Positions 1 to 9,803 are shown, numbered from the stretch's first letter. The stretch is DNA of 64,000 nucleotides from Microlunatus kandeliicorticis (GCF_014137855.1 NZ_JACGWT010000006.1:1-64000); one strand, 5' to 3'. Notes: generated by a model not told the origin, from the sequence alone. A program made the numbers and translations.

Positions 1-597
<597 letters not shown>

Positions 598-601
598 CGC
601 C

Positions 602-1909
602 GTGGTACTGACCCGGCGGGCCGGGCTGGCCGGCGTCGCCGCGCTGGTGGCGGTGCTGCTCGCCGGTCTGGCCGGGCTGCCCGCGGGCTGGGTGGCGCTG
701 GCGCTCACGGCGCTGCTGGTCGCGCTGGTCGCCGTCGACGTGGTGCTCGCCGGGTCGCCCCGGCGGGTCCGGGCCGTGCGCGGCGGCGAGACGTCGGTCC
801 GGCTGGGCGAGCCGGCCCGGACCACGCTGCTGCTGACCAACACCGGCCGCCGTCCGGTTCGCGGATGGGTGCGCGACGCCTGGATCCCGTCGGCCGGGGC
901 CGTCGACGGGGTCAAGCGGCTCGACCTGCCCGTCCGGCAGCGGCGGCTGCTGACCACCACCCTGCACCCGACCCGGCGTGGCGACCGGCACGCCGGACCG
1001 GTGGTCGTCCGCTGCCTCGGCCCGCTCCGCCTCGCCGGCCGGCAGGCGGCCCAGCCGGCACCGTGGACGGTGCGGGTGCTGCCGCCGTTCACCAGCCGCA
1101 AGCACCTGCCCGGCCGGTTGGCCCGGCTGCGCGAGCTCGACGGCCGTTCGGTGGTGCTCCAGCGGGGTCAGGGCACCGAGTTCGACAGCCTGCGCGAGTA
1201 CGTCCCCGGCGACGACGTCCGGTCGATCGACTGGCGCGGCACCGCCCGCTCGGCCACCGTGGTGGTCCGCACCTGGCGACCCGAGCGCGACCGGCACGTA
1301 CTGGTGGTGCTCGACTCGGGCCGGACCTCGGCGGGGCGGGTCGGTGACCAGCCGCGGCTCGACCACCTGATGGACGCCGCGCTGCTGCTGGCCGCGCTGG
1401 CGGCCCGGGCCGGCGACCGGGTCGACCTGCTCGTCGTCGACCGGACCGTCCGTGCGTCGGTGGCGAGGGTGTCCGCGGCCGACGTGCTGCCGGCGTTCGT
1501 CCAGGCGATGGCCGACGTCGAGCCGCTGCTGGCCGAGACCGACCACCGGCTGCTGGTCACCGAGGTACTGACCCGGACCAGCCAGCGGTCGCTGGTGGTG
1601 CTGCTGACCGGTCTGGACCGGGTCGCGCTGGCCGAGGGCCTGGTGCCGCAGCTCGGGCTGGTGCTCCGCAAACACACCGTGGTGGTCGGTGCGGTCTCCG
1701 ACCCGGCGGTGGACGTGCTGGCCGCCGGCCGCGAGGACGCCGCCGCGGTGTACGCCGCGGCGGCCGCCGAGGTCGACCGGAGCGCCCGGGCCGAGACCGC
1801 GCGGACGCTGCGGCAGCGCGGCGTCCAGGTGGTCGAGGCGCCGCCGGACCGCATCGCCCCCGACCTGGCCGACCACTACCTCGCGCTCAAGAAGACCGGC
1901 CGGCTCTAG
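602..1909 (+). CDS. DUF58 domain membrane protein, MoxR partner
   Basis: A 435-residue protein. Two hydrophobic helices near the N-terminus (about residues 8-50) anchor it in the membrane. The DUF58 signature REYVPGDDVRSIDWRGTAR lies around residues 198-216 and is followed by a VWA-like fold beginning VLVVLDSGRT. The GTG start is 4 nt after the moxR stop, so the two are probably translationally coupled. Family members are membrane partners of MoxR ATPases; this one has no linked VWA genes in view, unlike the second operon in the window. A REP-like repeat pair follows the stop codon. Confidence 0.9.
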   Translation: MVLTRRAGLAGVAALVAVLLAGLAGLPAGWVALALTALLVALVAVDVVLAGSPRRVRAVRGGETSVRLGEPARTTLLLTNTGRRPVRGWVRDAWIPSAGAVDGVKRLDLPVRQRRLLTTTLHPTRRGDRHAGPVVVRCLGPLRLAGRQAAQPAPWTVRVLPPFTSRKHLPGRLARLRELDGRSVVLQRGQGTEFDSLREYVPGDDVRSIDWRGTARSATVVVRTWRPERDRHVLVVLDSGRTSAGRVGDQPRLDHLMDAALLLAALAARAGDRVDLLVVDRTVRASVARVSAADVLPAFVQAMADVEPLLAETDHRLLVTEVLTRTSQRSLVVLLTGLDRVALAEGLVPQLGLVLRKHTVVVGAVSDPAVDVLAAGREDAAAVYAAAAAEVDRSARAETARTLRQRGVQVVEAPPDRIAPDLADHYLALKKTGRL

Positions 1910-1917
1910 CGGCCGCG

Positions 1918-1980
1918 CTTCGACAGGCTCAGCGCGCGTTTCCTCCTGCGCCTTCGACAGGCTCAGCGCGCGTTTCCTCC
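1918..1980. repeat. REP-like element, cluster A: two identical 29-bp direct copies
   Basis: Copies at 1918-1946 and 1952-1980 are identical and read CTTCGACAGGCTCAGCGCGC followed by GTTTCCTCC, with a 34-bp period. They fill the gap between the convergent stops of the DUF58 gene (1909) and the YqgE gene (1988). The core word recurs at 4512, 30138, 30191 and four times in 52382-52617. Confidence 0.85.
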
Positions 1981-1987
1981 CGCGCGC

Positions 1988-2551
1988 TCAGTTGAGCTCG
2001 GGGTCCTCGGTCCAGGTGGAGAACAGCGCCACCTCGTCCGGCTGGCGGCGCAGCGTGGTCCGCCACAGGTCGAGCGGGTGGTCGCTGAACACGTCGGAGT
2101 AGACCGACGGCACGACGTGCCACATCCCGCGGGTGATCTCGTCCTCGAGCTGGCCCGAGGACCAGCCGGCGTACCCGGCGAAGATCCGCAGGTCGCGGTA
2201 GGCGCCGGCGACGATCTCGATCGGGGTGTCGAGGTGCAGCAGCCCGATCGAGTCGAACATCGGCCGCCAGCCGGGCGGTTCCTCGGAGCGGTCGGCCACG
2301 CTGGCCAGGCAGATCGCGCCGTTGGGCGACACCGGGCCGCCGTGGAACAGGAACTTGGGTCCCGAGACCGCCGGCACCCAGTCGGGCAGCACCGACTCGA
2401 GCGGAGTCTGGCTGATCTCGTTGAGGATCACCCCCAGCGCACCGTCGCCGTCGGAGTCGAGGACGAGCACCACCGACTGGTTGAACACCCCGTCGTCGAG
2501 CAGCACGCTGGCCACCAGCAGGTCACCGGCCGCGGGCACCCTCTCCCTCAT
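1988..2551 (-). CDS. YqgE/AlgH family protein
   Basis: A 187-residue protein matching the YqgE/AlgH (DUF179) family over its length. It begins with GDLLVASVLLDD, then has GVILNEISQTPLESVLPDW and FHGGPVSPNGAICLA, and ends with FAGYAGWSSGQLEDEI, which is the family signature. AlgH was named as a regulator of alginate genes in Pseudomonas, but the biochemical role is not established. Its ATG overlaps the stop of the upstream VanZ-like gene by 4 nt (ATGA at 2548-2551), so it is the last gene of a malic enzyme - VanZ - YqgE operon. Confidence 0.93.
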   Translation of the reverse strand: MRERVPAAGDLLVASVLLDDGVFNQSVVLVLDSDGDGALGVILNEISQTPLESVLPDWVPAVSGPKFLFHGGPVSPNGAICLASVADRSEEPPGWRPMFDSIGLLHLDTPIEIVAGAYRDLRIFAGYAGWSSGQLEDEITRGMWHVVPSVYSDVFSDHPLDLWRTTLRRQPDEVALFSTWTEDPELN

Positions 2552-3000
2552 CCGGCGGCCACCCGTCGCTGGGCCCGTCGGCGTCGCGCCAGGGCGGCCC
2601 AGCCCGCGGCGGCGAGCAGCCCGAGCACGATCCCGCAGCCGTCGGCGACCGCGTCGCGCCAGTCACCGTCGCGGGTCGAGTAGAACGCGTACTGGAGCAG
2701 CTCGCTGACCACCGCGTGGACGGCGAACACCGCCGGGACCAGCCAGCGGGCCCGTGCCCCGAACCGGCCGCCGGTGGTCCGGGTGGCCAGCAGCAGCGCG
2801 GCGACCGGCGCGGCGAAGATCAGCAGGTGACCGAGCTTGTCGACGTCGGGGAACCAGCCCGGCGACGGCGGCGACGACGGCCGGTAGATCGCCCACAGCT
2901 GGACACCGACGGCGAGCCCGCCGAGCAGCCACCACAGCCGGTGGACGCCGGGGTCGGCGGACCCGGCCGGGCGGCCGGACCGCGTCGGGGTCGTCGTCAC
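2548..3000 (-). CDS. VanZ-like membrane protein
   Basis: A 150-residue protein with four predicted membrane segments: LWWLLGGLAVGVQLWA, LLIFAAPVAALLLA, WLVPAVFAVHAVVSELLQ and CGIVLGLLAAAGWAALA. The acidic pattern VDKLGHLLIFA and the SELLQ plus RDGDWRDAVADGCG segments are typical of VanZ-like proteins. I chose the GTG at 3000 because it lies 5 nt after the malic enzyme stop; the frame stays open far upstream but that part is antisense to the malic enzyme gene. The family was named from teicoplanin resistance; a resistance role here is not shown. Confidence 0.85.
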   Translation of the reverse strand: MTTTPTRSGRPAGSADPGVHRLWWLLGGLAVGVQLWAIYRPSSPPSPGWFPDVDKLGHLLIFAAPVAALLLATRTTGGRFGARARWLVPAVFAVHAVVSELLQYAFYSTRDGDWRDAVADGCGIVLGLLAAAGWAALARRRRAQRRVAAG

Positions 3001-3005
3001 CGGCC

Positions 3006-4448
3006 TCAGAGCGCGACCTCGGTCTCGACCGGGAGCTCCTCCGGCCCGCCGGCGGCCAGCCGCACCGCGCGGGCCACCGTGGTGTGCACGTCGGGGTTGA
3101 ACACGCTCGGGGTGATGTAGGCGGCGTTGAGCTCGTCGTCGGTGACCACCGAGGCCAGGGCCCGCGCCGCGGCGAGCAGCATCGGCGGGGTGATCTCGTT
3201 CGACCGGGCGTCGAGCAGGCCGCGGAAGACGCCCGGGAAGGCGAGCACGTTGTTGATCTGGTTGGGGAAGTCCGAGCGGCCGGTGGCCACCACCGCCGCA
3301 TAGCGGGTGGCCTCGGCCGGGTCGATCTCCGGCTCGGGGTTGGCGAGGGCGAAGACGATGCTCTGCTCGGCCATCGCGGCGACGTCGTCGGCATCGATCA
3401 CCCCAGGGGCGGAGACGCCGATGAACACGTCGGCGCCGCGGACCGCGTCCTTGAGCGAGCCGGTGACGCCGAGGGCGTTGGTGTGCTCGGCCAGCCAGGC
3501 CAGCTGGCCGGTGATGCCCTCGCGGTCGCGGTGCACGACGCCGGCGATGTCGGCGACCACGATGTCCCGGGCCCCGGCGTGCAGCAGCAGCTTGATGATC
3601 GCGGTGCCGGCCGCGCCGGCACCGGACATCACGATCCGGACGTCCTCGAGCCGCTTGCCGACCACCCGCAGGGCGTTGAGCAGCGCGGCGAGCACGACGA
3701 TCGCGGTGCCGTGCTGGTCGTCGTGGAAGACCGGGATGTCGAGGCACTCGCGCAGCCGCGCCTCGACCTCGAAGCACCGCGGCGCCGAGATGTCCTCGAG
3801 GTTGATCCCCGCGAACCCGGGGGCGACCGCCTTGGCCACCGCGATGATCTCGTCGGTGTCCTGGGTGTCCAGGCACAGCGGCCAGGCGTCGATCCCGGCG
3901 AACCGCTTGAACAGCGCGGCCTTGCCCTCCATCACCGGCAGCGCCGCCTGCGGGCCGATGTTGCCCAGACCGAGCACCGCCGAGCCGTCGGTGATCACCG
4001 CGATGCTGTTGCGCTTGATGGTCAGCCGGCGGGCGTCCTCGGGGTTCTTGGCGATCGCCGTGCAGACCCGGGCGACCCCGGGGGTGTAGATCATCGACAG
4101 GTCATCGCGGTTGCGGATGGGGTGTTTGGTCTCCATCTGGATCTTCCCGCCGAGGTGCATCAGGAAGGTCCGGTCGCTGACCTTGCCGATGGTGACGCCC
4201 TCGACCGAGGCCATCACCTGCACCAGCTGGTCGGCGTGGGTGGTGTCGCGGGCCGCGCAGGTGACGTCGATCTGCAGCCGTTCGTGACCCGAGGCGGTGA
4301 CGTCGAGGGCGGTGATCGCGCCGCCCGCCTGCTCGACCGCGGTGGTCAGCCTGCTGACCGAGGTGCCGCCGGCGGGAACCTCGAGCCGGACGGTGATCGA
4401 ATAGGAGACGGACGGGACGGCACTCACGTCCGCGATCTTCTCACGCAC
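3006..4448 (-). CDS. NAD-dependent malic enzyme with N-terminal ACT domain
   Basis: A 480-residue enzyme expected to decarboxylate malate to pyruvate. An ACT-like regulatory domain occupies about residues 12-90. The malic domain follows: [10 protein letters not shown], then [25 protein letters not shown] and [11 protein letters not shown] (metal and malate site). A Rossmann NAD(P) domain starts around [15 protein letters not shown]. This ACT-malic arrangement is common in actinobacterial and firmicute NAD-dependent malic enzymes; cofactor preference is inferred from that. GTG start. It heads the operon with the VanZ-like and YqgE genes. Confidence 0.93.
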   Translation of the reverse strand: MREKIADVSAVPSVSYSITVRLEVPAGGTSVSRLTTAVEQAGGAITALDVTASGHERLQIDVTCAARDTTHADQLVQVMASVEGVTIGKVSDRTFLMHLGGKIQMETKHPIRNRDDLSMIYTPGVARVCTAIAKNPEDARRLTIKRNSIAVITDGSAVLGLGNIGPQAALPVMEGKAALFKRFAGIDAWPLCLDTQDTDEIIAVAKAVAPGFAGINLEDISAPRCFEVEARLRECLDIPVFHDDQHGTAIVVLAALLNALRVVGKRLEDVRIVMSGAGAAGTAIIKLLLHAGARDIVVADIAGVVHRDREGITGQLAWLAEHTNALGVTGSLKDAVRGADVFIGVSAPGVIDADDVAAMAEQSIVFALANPEPEIDPAEATRYAAVVATGRSDFPNQINNVLAFPGVFRGLLDARSNEITPPMLLAAARALASVVTDDELNAAYITPSVFNPDVHTTVARAVRLAAGGPEELPVETEVAL

Positions 4449-4511
4449 CGCGACGGCCGACGACCGGCTGACGATCCGCCGCGCAGGCTGCTGTGCTTGG
4501 TGTGTCAGCAG

Positions 4512-4534
4512 CCCTTCGACAGGCTCAGGGCACC
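4512..4534. repeat. REP-like element, cluster B
   Basis: One copy, CCCTTCGACAGGCTCAGGGC plus ACC, between the malic enzyme start and a small gene. A degenerate partial copy (GGGCTCAGAGCACCCTGGGTG) follows at about 4547-4568. CCCT and AGGG at the two ends can pair, giving a short imperfect hairpin. Confidence 0.75.
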
Positions 4535-4587
4535 ATGGGGAGCGTCGGGCTCAGAGCACCCTGGGTGGGTGTGGCGCAGGCGCCGGT

Positions 4588-4764
4588 TCAGCGGCGGCGA
4601 CGGCTGCGCTTGTCGCCGGTCTTCGGCGACGTCCTGCCCTGCGCCTCGCGCGCCATCTCGGCGCGGACCTGGCTCTTCGCCCGGGCGCGGGCCTCGGCGA
4701 AGTAACCGACCGGGTCGGTGATGATGCGGCGGACCCGGTCGTCGTTGCTGACGATCGTGCTCAC
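4588..4764 (-). CDS. Small basic protein of unknown function
   Basis: A 58-residue ORF starting VSTIVSNDDRVRRIITDPVG and ending in a very basic tail (DKRSRRRR). The GTG start at 4764 is preceded by GGAGGGAGGA, a strong ribosome binding site about 7 nt away, which is the main reason to call it real. The middle (EARARAKSQVRAEMAREAQ) looks like one amphipathic helix. I do not recognise the family. The helix plus Arg/Lys tail could bind nucleic acid, but that is only composition. Confidence 0.65.
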   Translation of the reverse strand: MSTIVSNDDRVRRIITDPVGYFAEARARAKSQVRAEMAREAQGRTSPKTGDKRSRRRR

Positions 4765-4925
4765 GGCACGTCCTCCCTCCACCGGCAGCGTGTGGTCCGG
4801 TCCCGTCGCGGGGCCGGCGACCGGCCCCCGGGATGTCCCGGCGGGTGTCCGCGACACCCTAGCCGTGACCACCGACAGTCGGTCTGGCGCCCATTCTAGC
4901 CCGGCGGCGACCCGCTCGGCGGGAG

Positions 4926-5708
4926 TCACCGGCGGTCGCGTTCGGCCAGTGCGGCGGCCAGCAGCTTGGCCAGCAGGGTCATGGTGAGCAGGTCGTCCTC
5001 GGTCAGCTCGCCGACCTCGAGCGCGTCGAGGGTGAGCATCCCGTAGGGCACGCCGTTGGTGAACACCGAGACCGAGATGAACGTCCGGTAGTCGCGGTCC
5101 CGCTCCGCGTCCCACCCGGGCGGGGCCTCGGTGTCGATGTCCCGGCAGATCAGCGACCGGTTCTCGTGGACCATGGCCAGGGTGGCGTCGCCGGCCACCG
5201 TGCCGGCCACGAAGGTGGTCTGCGCCGAACCGGTGCGGCCGAGCGAACGCACCGGGACCAACGTCTCGGGCGGCCCGGGCAGCAGCTCGAACCAGCTGGC
5301 CCGCGACCGGTCCGGGCCGATGTAGTTGGCCGCCGCACTGAGGATCACCTGGATCGCCTCGGCGCACAGGCTGCGCCGTCCGACCGCATCGGCCCCGGCC
5401 AGCTCGCCGAGCAGGTTGGCCATCGGGTCGAGCAGGTCGGCCAGCGCCACCCGGGTCTCGACCCGGGCCTCGAGCTCGGCCTCCTCGGCCGAGGCCTGCA
5501 GCCGCCGCGCCCGCCGGGTCTCGATCTTGCCCACCACGAAGATCAGCACCGCCGAGGCGACCTGGAACCAGAACCAGAGGTTGCCCGGCCGCCACTGGCC
5601 CGAGGCGATCGCCCCGGCCACCGGGTTGAAGGCGACGAGCAGCACGCCGACCACGAGCAGCGAGACGCTGCTGCCCGTCGTCTGCTGCCGCTCGGTCACC
5701 GGGTCCAC
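4926..5708 (-). CDS. Membrane-anchored GAF-like sensory protein
   Basis: About 260 residues. Two membrane helices (VSLLVVGVLLVAFNPVAGAI and LWFWFQVASAVLIFVVG) are followed by a short coiled coil (ARRLQASAEEAELEARVETR) and a GAF-like domain of about 150 residues ending ERDRDYRTFISVSVFTNGVP and YGMLTLDALEVGELTEDDL. No kinase or output domain follows, so it may be a stand-alone sensor. I prefer the GTG at 5708 because a GATACT hexamer (5716-5721) lies 7 nt upstream, the leaderless spacing seen elsewhere here; the frame is open to 5762, and a GTG near 5733 is an alternative. Confidence 0.75.
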   Translation of the reverse strand: MDPVTERQQTTGSSVSLLVVGVLLVAFNPVAGAIASGQWRPGNLWFWFQVASAVLIFVVGKIETRRARRLQASAEEAELEARVETRVALADLLDPMANLLGELAGADAVGRRSLCAEAIQVILSAAANYIGPDRSRASWFELLPGPPETLVPVRSLGRTGSAQTTFVAGTVAGDATLAMVHENRSLICRDIDTEAPPGWDAERDRDYRTFISVSVFTNGVPYGMLTLDALEVGELTEDDLLTMTLLAKLLAAALAERDRR

Positions 5709-5888
5709 GTCGCTCAGTATCGACCGACGCACTGACACCGCCGGTCCCGACAGGCTCGGCACCGGCGACCCGGTCCCGAAACCGAGAACTCGCCAAGAGC
5801 GTCCCGTGATTCACACTGACCTCTTGCGTGTCGCCTTGACATCGGTGACTGTAGGCCGGTCGCACCCCTTCCCCCCGATCGGACGGCC
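5709..5888. other. Divergent intergenic region, GAF gene / SpoIID gene
   Basis: About 180 bp between divergently transcribed genes, so it should hold both promoters. Apart from the GATACT hexamer on the minus strand (5716-5721) I see no clear promoter, operator or hairpin. CCGACAGGCTCGGCACC near 5745 resembles the REP word but lacks the CTTCGACA arm. Confidence 0.4.
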
Positions 5889-7211
5889 ATGGCCCCCCAC
5901 CTGACCGCCGCCCGGACCGAGGCTCCCCGCACCGCGCTCCGCCGCGGTCGACGGGTCCTGCCCGGACCGGCCGCGCTCCTGCTCACCACCGTGCTCGCCA
6001 CCAGCCTGGCCGGCGCCGCCGCCTCGACGCTCCCCGCCGCGGCCGACACCAAGGCGCCGTCCGGCACCGGCACGTCGGCGAAGAAGGCCGCCACCCCGAC
6101 CGCGTTCACGCTCCGGGGCCAGGGCTTCGGCCACGGGCACGGGATGTCGCAGTGGGGTGCCTACGGCGCCGCGACCCAGGGGCTCACCGCCGACCAGATC
6201 CTGGCGTTCTACTACCCCGGCACCACGCCCGCGCTGCAGAAGAAGAACGCCTCGATCCGGGTCTGGATCACCGCCGACGACGACAACGTGCTCCGGTTGG
6301 TCCCCACTCCGGGGCTGACCGTCCGCGACGCCAGCGGGCACAGCTACCTGCTCCCGGCCGGCGCCGGCTACCGCTCCTGGCGGATCAGCCGGTCCGGGGC
6401 CGGCTACAAGCTGACCTACCTCAACCCGGCCGGCGCCTGGAAGACCCAGGGCGGCACCGGCCTGACCACCACCACCTGGACCGCCAGGAACGACGCCGGA
6501 ATCGTCAAGACGATCCTCCCCGGTGGCATCACCGCCGAGTACCGGGGCACGCTCTCGCTGGTCAAGCGCGGGACCGGCGGCCGGACGGTCAACACGGTCT
6601 CGATGGAGAACTACGTCCGCGGCGTGGTCGGCTCGGAGATGCCGACCTCCTGGCCGATCGAGGCGGTCAAGGCGCAGGCGGTCGCGGCCCGGACCTTCGC
6701 GGCCAAGAGCGCCACCTACGTGGCCAGGAGCAGCAGCTACGACGTTTGCGACACCACCTGGTGCCAGGTCTACGAGCCCTACGCCGAGAGCCGGCGCGGG
6801 CAGCGCTGGGTCAACGAGACCGCGCGGGGCAACCTGGCGGTGTCCGGGACCGCCCGCGAGGTGCTCACCTACGACGGGTCGTTGGCGCTGACCCAGTTCT
6901 CGGCCTCCAACGGCGGCTGGACCACGGCGGGCAACCTTCCCTACCTGGTCGCCAAGGCCGATCCCTACGACCAGCTGATCATCCGCAACGCCTGGTCGCG
7001 GACGGTCAGCGCCGCCACCCTGCAGCGGCTCTGGCCGTCGGCGGGCACGGTGACCGGGCTCAAGGTGGTCAAGCGCGACGGCCACGGGCGCTGGGGCGGC
7101 CGTCCGACCCGGATCCAGATCATCGGCAGCAAGCGCACGGTTACGGTGTCGGGGTCGAGCTTCGCGGCCACCTTCGGTTTCCGCTCGACGCTGTTCACCG
7201 TCACTTCCTGA
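5889..7211 (+). CDS. Secreted SpoIID/LytB domain protein
   Basis: A 440-residue protein. Basic N-terminus, hydrophobic core ALLLTTVLATSLAGAAAS and an AAADT-type cleavage region indicate export. The SpoIID domain has the diagnostic GFGHGHGMSQWGAYGAA near residue 80, SMENYVRGVVGSEMP in the middle and AQAVAARTFA; DTTWCQVY pairs with an upstream Cys. SpoIID in Bacillus is a lytic transglycosylase for denuded glycan; in non-sporing actinobacteria relatives are presumed cell wall enzymes. ATG start with only a weak ribosome binding site. A NagZ-like hydrolase follows 7 nt after the stop, suggesting joint work on peptidoglycan. Confidence 0.9.
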   Translation: MAPHLTAARTEAPRTALRRGRRVLPGPAALLLTTVLATSLAGAAASTLPAAADTKAPSGTGTSAKKAATPTAFTLRGQGFGHGHGMSQWGAYGAATQGLTADQILAFYYPGTTPALQKKNASIRVWITADDDNVLRLVPTPGLTVRDASGHSYLLPAGAGYRSWRISRSGAGYKLTYLNPAGAWKTQGGTGLTTTTWTARNDAGIVKTILPGGITAEYRGTLSLVKRGTGGRTVNTVSMENYVRGVVGSEMPTSWPIEAVKAQAVAARTFAAKSATYVARSSSYDVCDTTWCQVYEPYAESRRGQRWVNETARGNLAVSGTAREVLTYDGSLALTQFSASNGGWTTAGNLPYLVAKADPYDQLIIRNAWSRTVSAATLQRLWPSAGTVTGLKVVKRDGHGRWGGRPTRIQIIGSKRTVTVSGSSFAATFGFRSTLFTVTS

Positions 7212-7218
7212 CCGGGGG

Positions 7219-8532
7219 GTGACCACCCCCAGGAGAGGCCGGGCGTCGAGGATGCAGCGCAGCACCAGCCGTAGCCAGCAGGTCAGCAGCACGGGTCGGA
7301 CCCCCGGGACCGACCGGACGTCGAGCACCGACCGGGCGTCCGGGACCACCCGCGAGAGCCGGCGGCGGGTCACCCGCGCCGCCTCGCTGGCCGCGGCCGT
7401 CCTCGGGCTGCCGGGGCTGCTGGCCCTGCCGGCCGCCGCGGACGGGCGAGCCGCCACGGTCCCGGCCGCGAGCGCGCTGCCGAGCTGTGCGGTGCTGGCG
7501 ACCCGGCTGAGCCTGCCCGAGCGGATCGGCCAGATGATCATGGTCGCGCAGGACTCGCAGCGGTTCAGCCCGGCCGGGCAGCGGGCGATCCGGCGGGACC
7601 ACATCGGCTCGGTGGTGCTGCTCGGCAACAGCAGCGCCGGGGTCGCCGTCACCCGCAAGCTGACCAACCGGCTCCGCGGCACGTCGCACCCGGCGCACGT
7701 CTCGATCCTGCTGGCCACCGACCAGGAGGGCGGGCTGGTCCAGCGGCTCCGCGGGCCCGGCTTCAGCCGGATCCCGAGCGCGGTGCTGCAGGCCCGGCAG
7801 TCCGACGCGACGCTGCGGACGAACGCCGCCCGGTGGGGCCGTCAGCTGGCCGCCGCCGGGATCGACGTCGACTTGGCGCCGGTCGCCGACGTCGTCCCCA
7901 AGGCCGACCGGACCACCAACGCCCCGATCGGCCGGCTCGACCGGTGGTACGCCTCCACCCCGCTGACCACCTCGCACAAGAACGCCGCGTTCATCGCCGG
8001 GATGCACACCGGGAAGGTGGCGGCGACCGCCAAGCACTTCCCCGGGCTCGGCCGGGTGACCGGTAACACCGACACCGCCACCCGGGTGGTCGACACCGTG
8101 ACCACCCGGCACGACCGCAACCTCGGCAGCTTCCGCAATGACGTCCGCGCCGGGGTGGACCTGGTGATGATGTCCTCGGCGACCTACCAGAAGATCGACC
8201 GGCACCACCCCGCGGTGTTCTCCCGGACGGTGGTGATCGACATGCTCCGCACCGATCTGGACTTCCACGGCGTGGTGATCTCCGACGACCTGTTCGGGCG
8301 GGTGCTGAGCGGGACGCCGGTCCGGCAGCGCGGCGTGCGGTTCGTGGTGGCCGGTGGTGACCTGGCCCTGGTCGGCGACCCGAGCCAGGTGGACGCCGTC
8401 TACGGCGGGCTGCGCGACCGGGCCCGGACCGACGCCTGGTTCCGGCGCCGGATCGACCAGAGCGTGACCCGGATCCTGTCGCTCAAGGCGACCTACGGCC
8501 TGGCCGACTGCACCCCGGTCAAGCAGGGCTGA
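7219..8532 (+). CDS. Exported glycoside hydrolase family 3 protein, NagZ-like
   Basis: About 437 residues. A Ser/Thr/Arg-rich leader precedes a hydrophobic stretch (AASLAAAVLGLPGLLALPAAA), so it is probably exported. The GH3 barrel shows LATDQEGGLVQRL, KHFPGLGRVTGNTDT (His/Lys of the substrate site) and VVISDDLF, whose Asp is the expected nucleophile. NagZ relatives remove N-acetylglucosamine from wall fragments. The start is uncertain: GTG 7219 lies 7 nt after the spoIID-like stop, while ATG 7252 would give a shorter signal peptide. The C-terminal third is shorter than in many GH3 proteins, as expected for single-domain NagZ types. Confidence 0.88.
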   Translation: MTTPRRGRASRMQRSTSRSQQVSSTGRTPGTDRTSSTDRASGTTRESRRRVTRAASLAAAVLGLPGLLALPAAADGRAATVPAASALPSCAVLATRLSLPERIGQMIMVAQDSQRFSPAGQRAIRRDHIGSVVLLGNSSAGVAVTRKLTNRLRGTSHPAHVSILLATDQEGGLVQRLRGPGFSRIPSAVLQARQSDATLRTNAARWGRQLAAAGIDVDLAPVADVVPKADRTTNAPIGRLDRWYASTPLTTSHKNAAFIAGMHTGKVAATAKHFPGLGRVTGNTDTATRVVDTVTTRHDRNLGSFRNDVRAGVDLVMMSSATYQKIDRHHPAVFSRTVVIDMLRTDLDFHGVVISDDLFGRVLSGTPVRQRGVRFVVAGGDLALVGDPSQVDAVYGGLRDRARTDAWFRRRIDQSVTRILSLKATYGLADCTPVKQG

Positions 8533-8580
8533 GACGGCTCGCGAGGGGGCACAATCCGGCCGCTCTGGCACCCTAGGGTG

Positions 8581-9264
8581 ATGGAACCCCTGATCGCCGA
8601 GGACCTGCTGCTGCTCCTGCTCGACGACGAGAGCGGGAAGCTGCAGCCCAACGTCTACCTCGACTTGGCGGTGGGCAGCGCGCTGCTGGTGCAGCTGGCG
8701 CTGGACGCCTACGTGCGTCCCGACGGCCAGGAGCGCCGCTGGACCGCACCCCGGATCGAGGCCAGCAGCACCACGCCGGACGACCCGGTGCTGGCCGAGG
8801 CGCTCGCCGTGGTCGCCGAGAAGCCGCGGACCGGCCAGGACCTGATCGGACGGCTGGGCAAGAAGCGTCGCGACGTGCTGCTCGACCGGCTGGTGCAGGC
8901 CGGGGTGCTGGAGCGTCGCGAGGACAAGCTGCTCGGGCTCTTCCCGCGGGACCGCTGGCCCACCCGGGACGCCTCCCGGGAGACCGCGCTGCGCGGCCGG
9001 CTGGCCGACGCGCTGCTGCGCGGCGGCACCCCCGACGACCGGACGGCGGCCCTGATCGGGCTGCTGTCGGCGCTCGACCTGGCGCACAAGGTGGTCGACC
9101 GCCAGGGCGTCCCGGCCGGCGACGTGAAGCGCCGGGCCCGGGAGCTGGCCGAGAAGTACTGGGCGGCCGGCGCGCTCCGCGACGCCATCCAGGCCGCGCA
9201 GTCGGCGGTGATCGCCGCCTCGGTCGTCGCGACCACGGCGGCCACCACGACGGCGACCAGCTGA
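8581..9264 (+). CDS. GPP34 (Golgi phosphoprotein 3-like) family protein
   Basis: A 227-residue protein. The N-terminus LIAEDLLLLLLDDESGKL and the following helices match bacterial GPP34 proteins, which are related to the eukaryotic phosphoinositide-binding GOLPH3 fold. The bacterial role is not settled. An Ala/Thr-rich hydrophobic C-terminus (AASVVATTAATTTATS) ends the protein. I chose ATG 8581 over the adjacent GTG 8578. A TAGGGT hexamer at 8574-8579 abuts the start, too close to serve a leaderless mRNA from this codon. The gene converges on tmRNA and shares the 9293-9335 terminator. Confidence 0.85.
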   Translation: MEPLIAEDLLLLLLDDESGKLQPNVYLDLAVGSALLVQLALDAYVRPDGQERRWTAPRIEASSTTPDDPVLAEALAVVAEKPRTGQDLIGRLGKKRRDVLLDRLVQAGVLERREDKLLGLFPRDRWPTRDASRETALRGRLADALLRGGTPDDRTAALIGLLSALDLAHKVVDRQGVPAGDVKRRARELAEKYWAAGALRDAIQAAQSAVIAASVVATTAATTTATS

Positions 9265-9292
9265 GACGCGGGCCGGCGAAAGAGCCGCGAAA

Positions 9293-9335
9293 CGCCGAAC
9301 GGCCACGGACGATGATCGTCCGCGGCCGTTCGGCG
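9293..9335. terminator. Strong bidirectional hairpin after tmRNA
   Basis: Inverted repeat CGCCGAACGGCC - AC - GGACGA, loop TGA, then TCGTCC - GC - GGCCGTTCGGCG: a stem of about 20 bp with one mismatch. It starts 11 nt beyond the tmRNA 3' end on the minus strand and is followed there by TTT; on the plus strand it lies after the GPP34 stop. It probably terminates both converging transcripts. Confidence 0.8.
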
Positions 9336-9346
9336 TACAGGTCTCG

Positions 9347-9712
9347 TGGAGGTGGCGGGAATCGAACCCGCGTCCTCGAGCGACGAACCAGGTCTTCTCC
9401 GGGCGCAGTCAGCTCAGCGTTCTACTCGGCCCCTGCACTCATGCTGACAAGTTGCAGACAAGCCCAGCCACTCAAGGTGTCCTCGTCAGGCTCAGTGGCC
9501 GCTCCTGACGAGTGAGTCTCCTAGTCGAGGCCAGGGTCCGGGTCGGAGACGCACCCGGTCTGACCCTTCGGTCACTGCTCAGGCAGCGAGAGCGAAGTCA
9601 GTGCGCTTAGAGTTGGCACTTGTTGGTTTCCAAGGGACATTAACGAGTTGACCTTGGATTCTCGGCCCGCTTCTCCTGGAACTATCGTCCCAAGTCGAAA
9701 CCGATCACCCCC
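9347..9712 (-). ncRNA. ssrA: tmRNA (ribosome rescue RNA)
   Basis: About 366 nt. The 5' end GGGGGUGAUCGGUUUCGACU pairs with the 3' end CACCUCC plus discriminator A, and the T arm GGGUUCGAUUCCCGCC is present. The genome encodes CGA rather than CCA after the discriminator, so CCA must be added. The tag frame is at 9582-9617 (minus), resume codon GCC 9615-9617, peptide ANSKRTDFALAA, stop TGA 9579-9581. The ALAA end is the usual proteolysis signal. Its partner smpB is 3.2 kb away at 12954. Confidence 0.97.
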
Positions 9713-9803
9713 TGTTGAGTTGTGCACCGAGGCAACGCCGGGCTCGCACCCGTTGTTCCCGCGGCCTCCCATGCTAGCGCCTCCCCCGTCCGGCGCCAGG
9801 CGA

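Noticed and set aside
8574-8579. Leaderless promoter for the GPP34 gene
   Set aside because: TAGGGT is only 1 nt from the ATG, so +1 would lie inside the gene; it would need a later start.
7201-9306. A 701-codon minus-strand frame opposite the NagZ-like and GPP34 genes
   Set aside because: Low-complexity Arg/Gly/Pro product with no domain; a shadow of high-GC codon bias on the coding strand.
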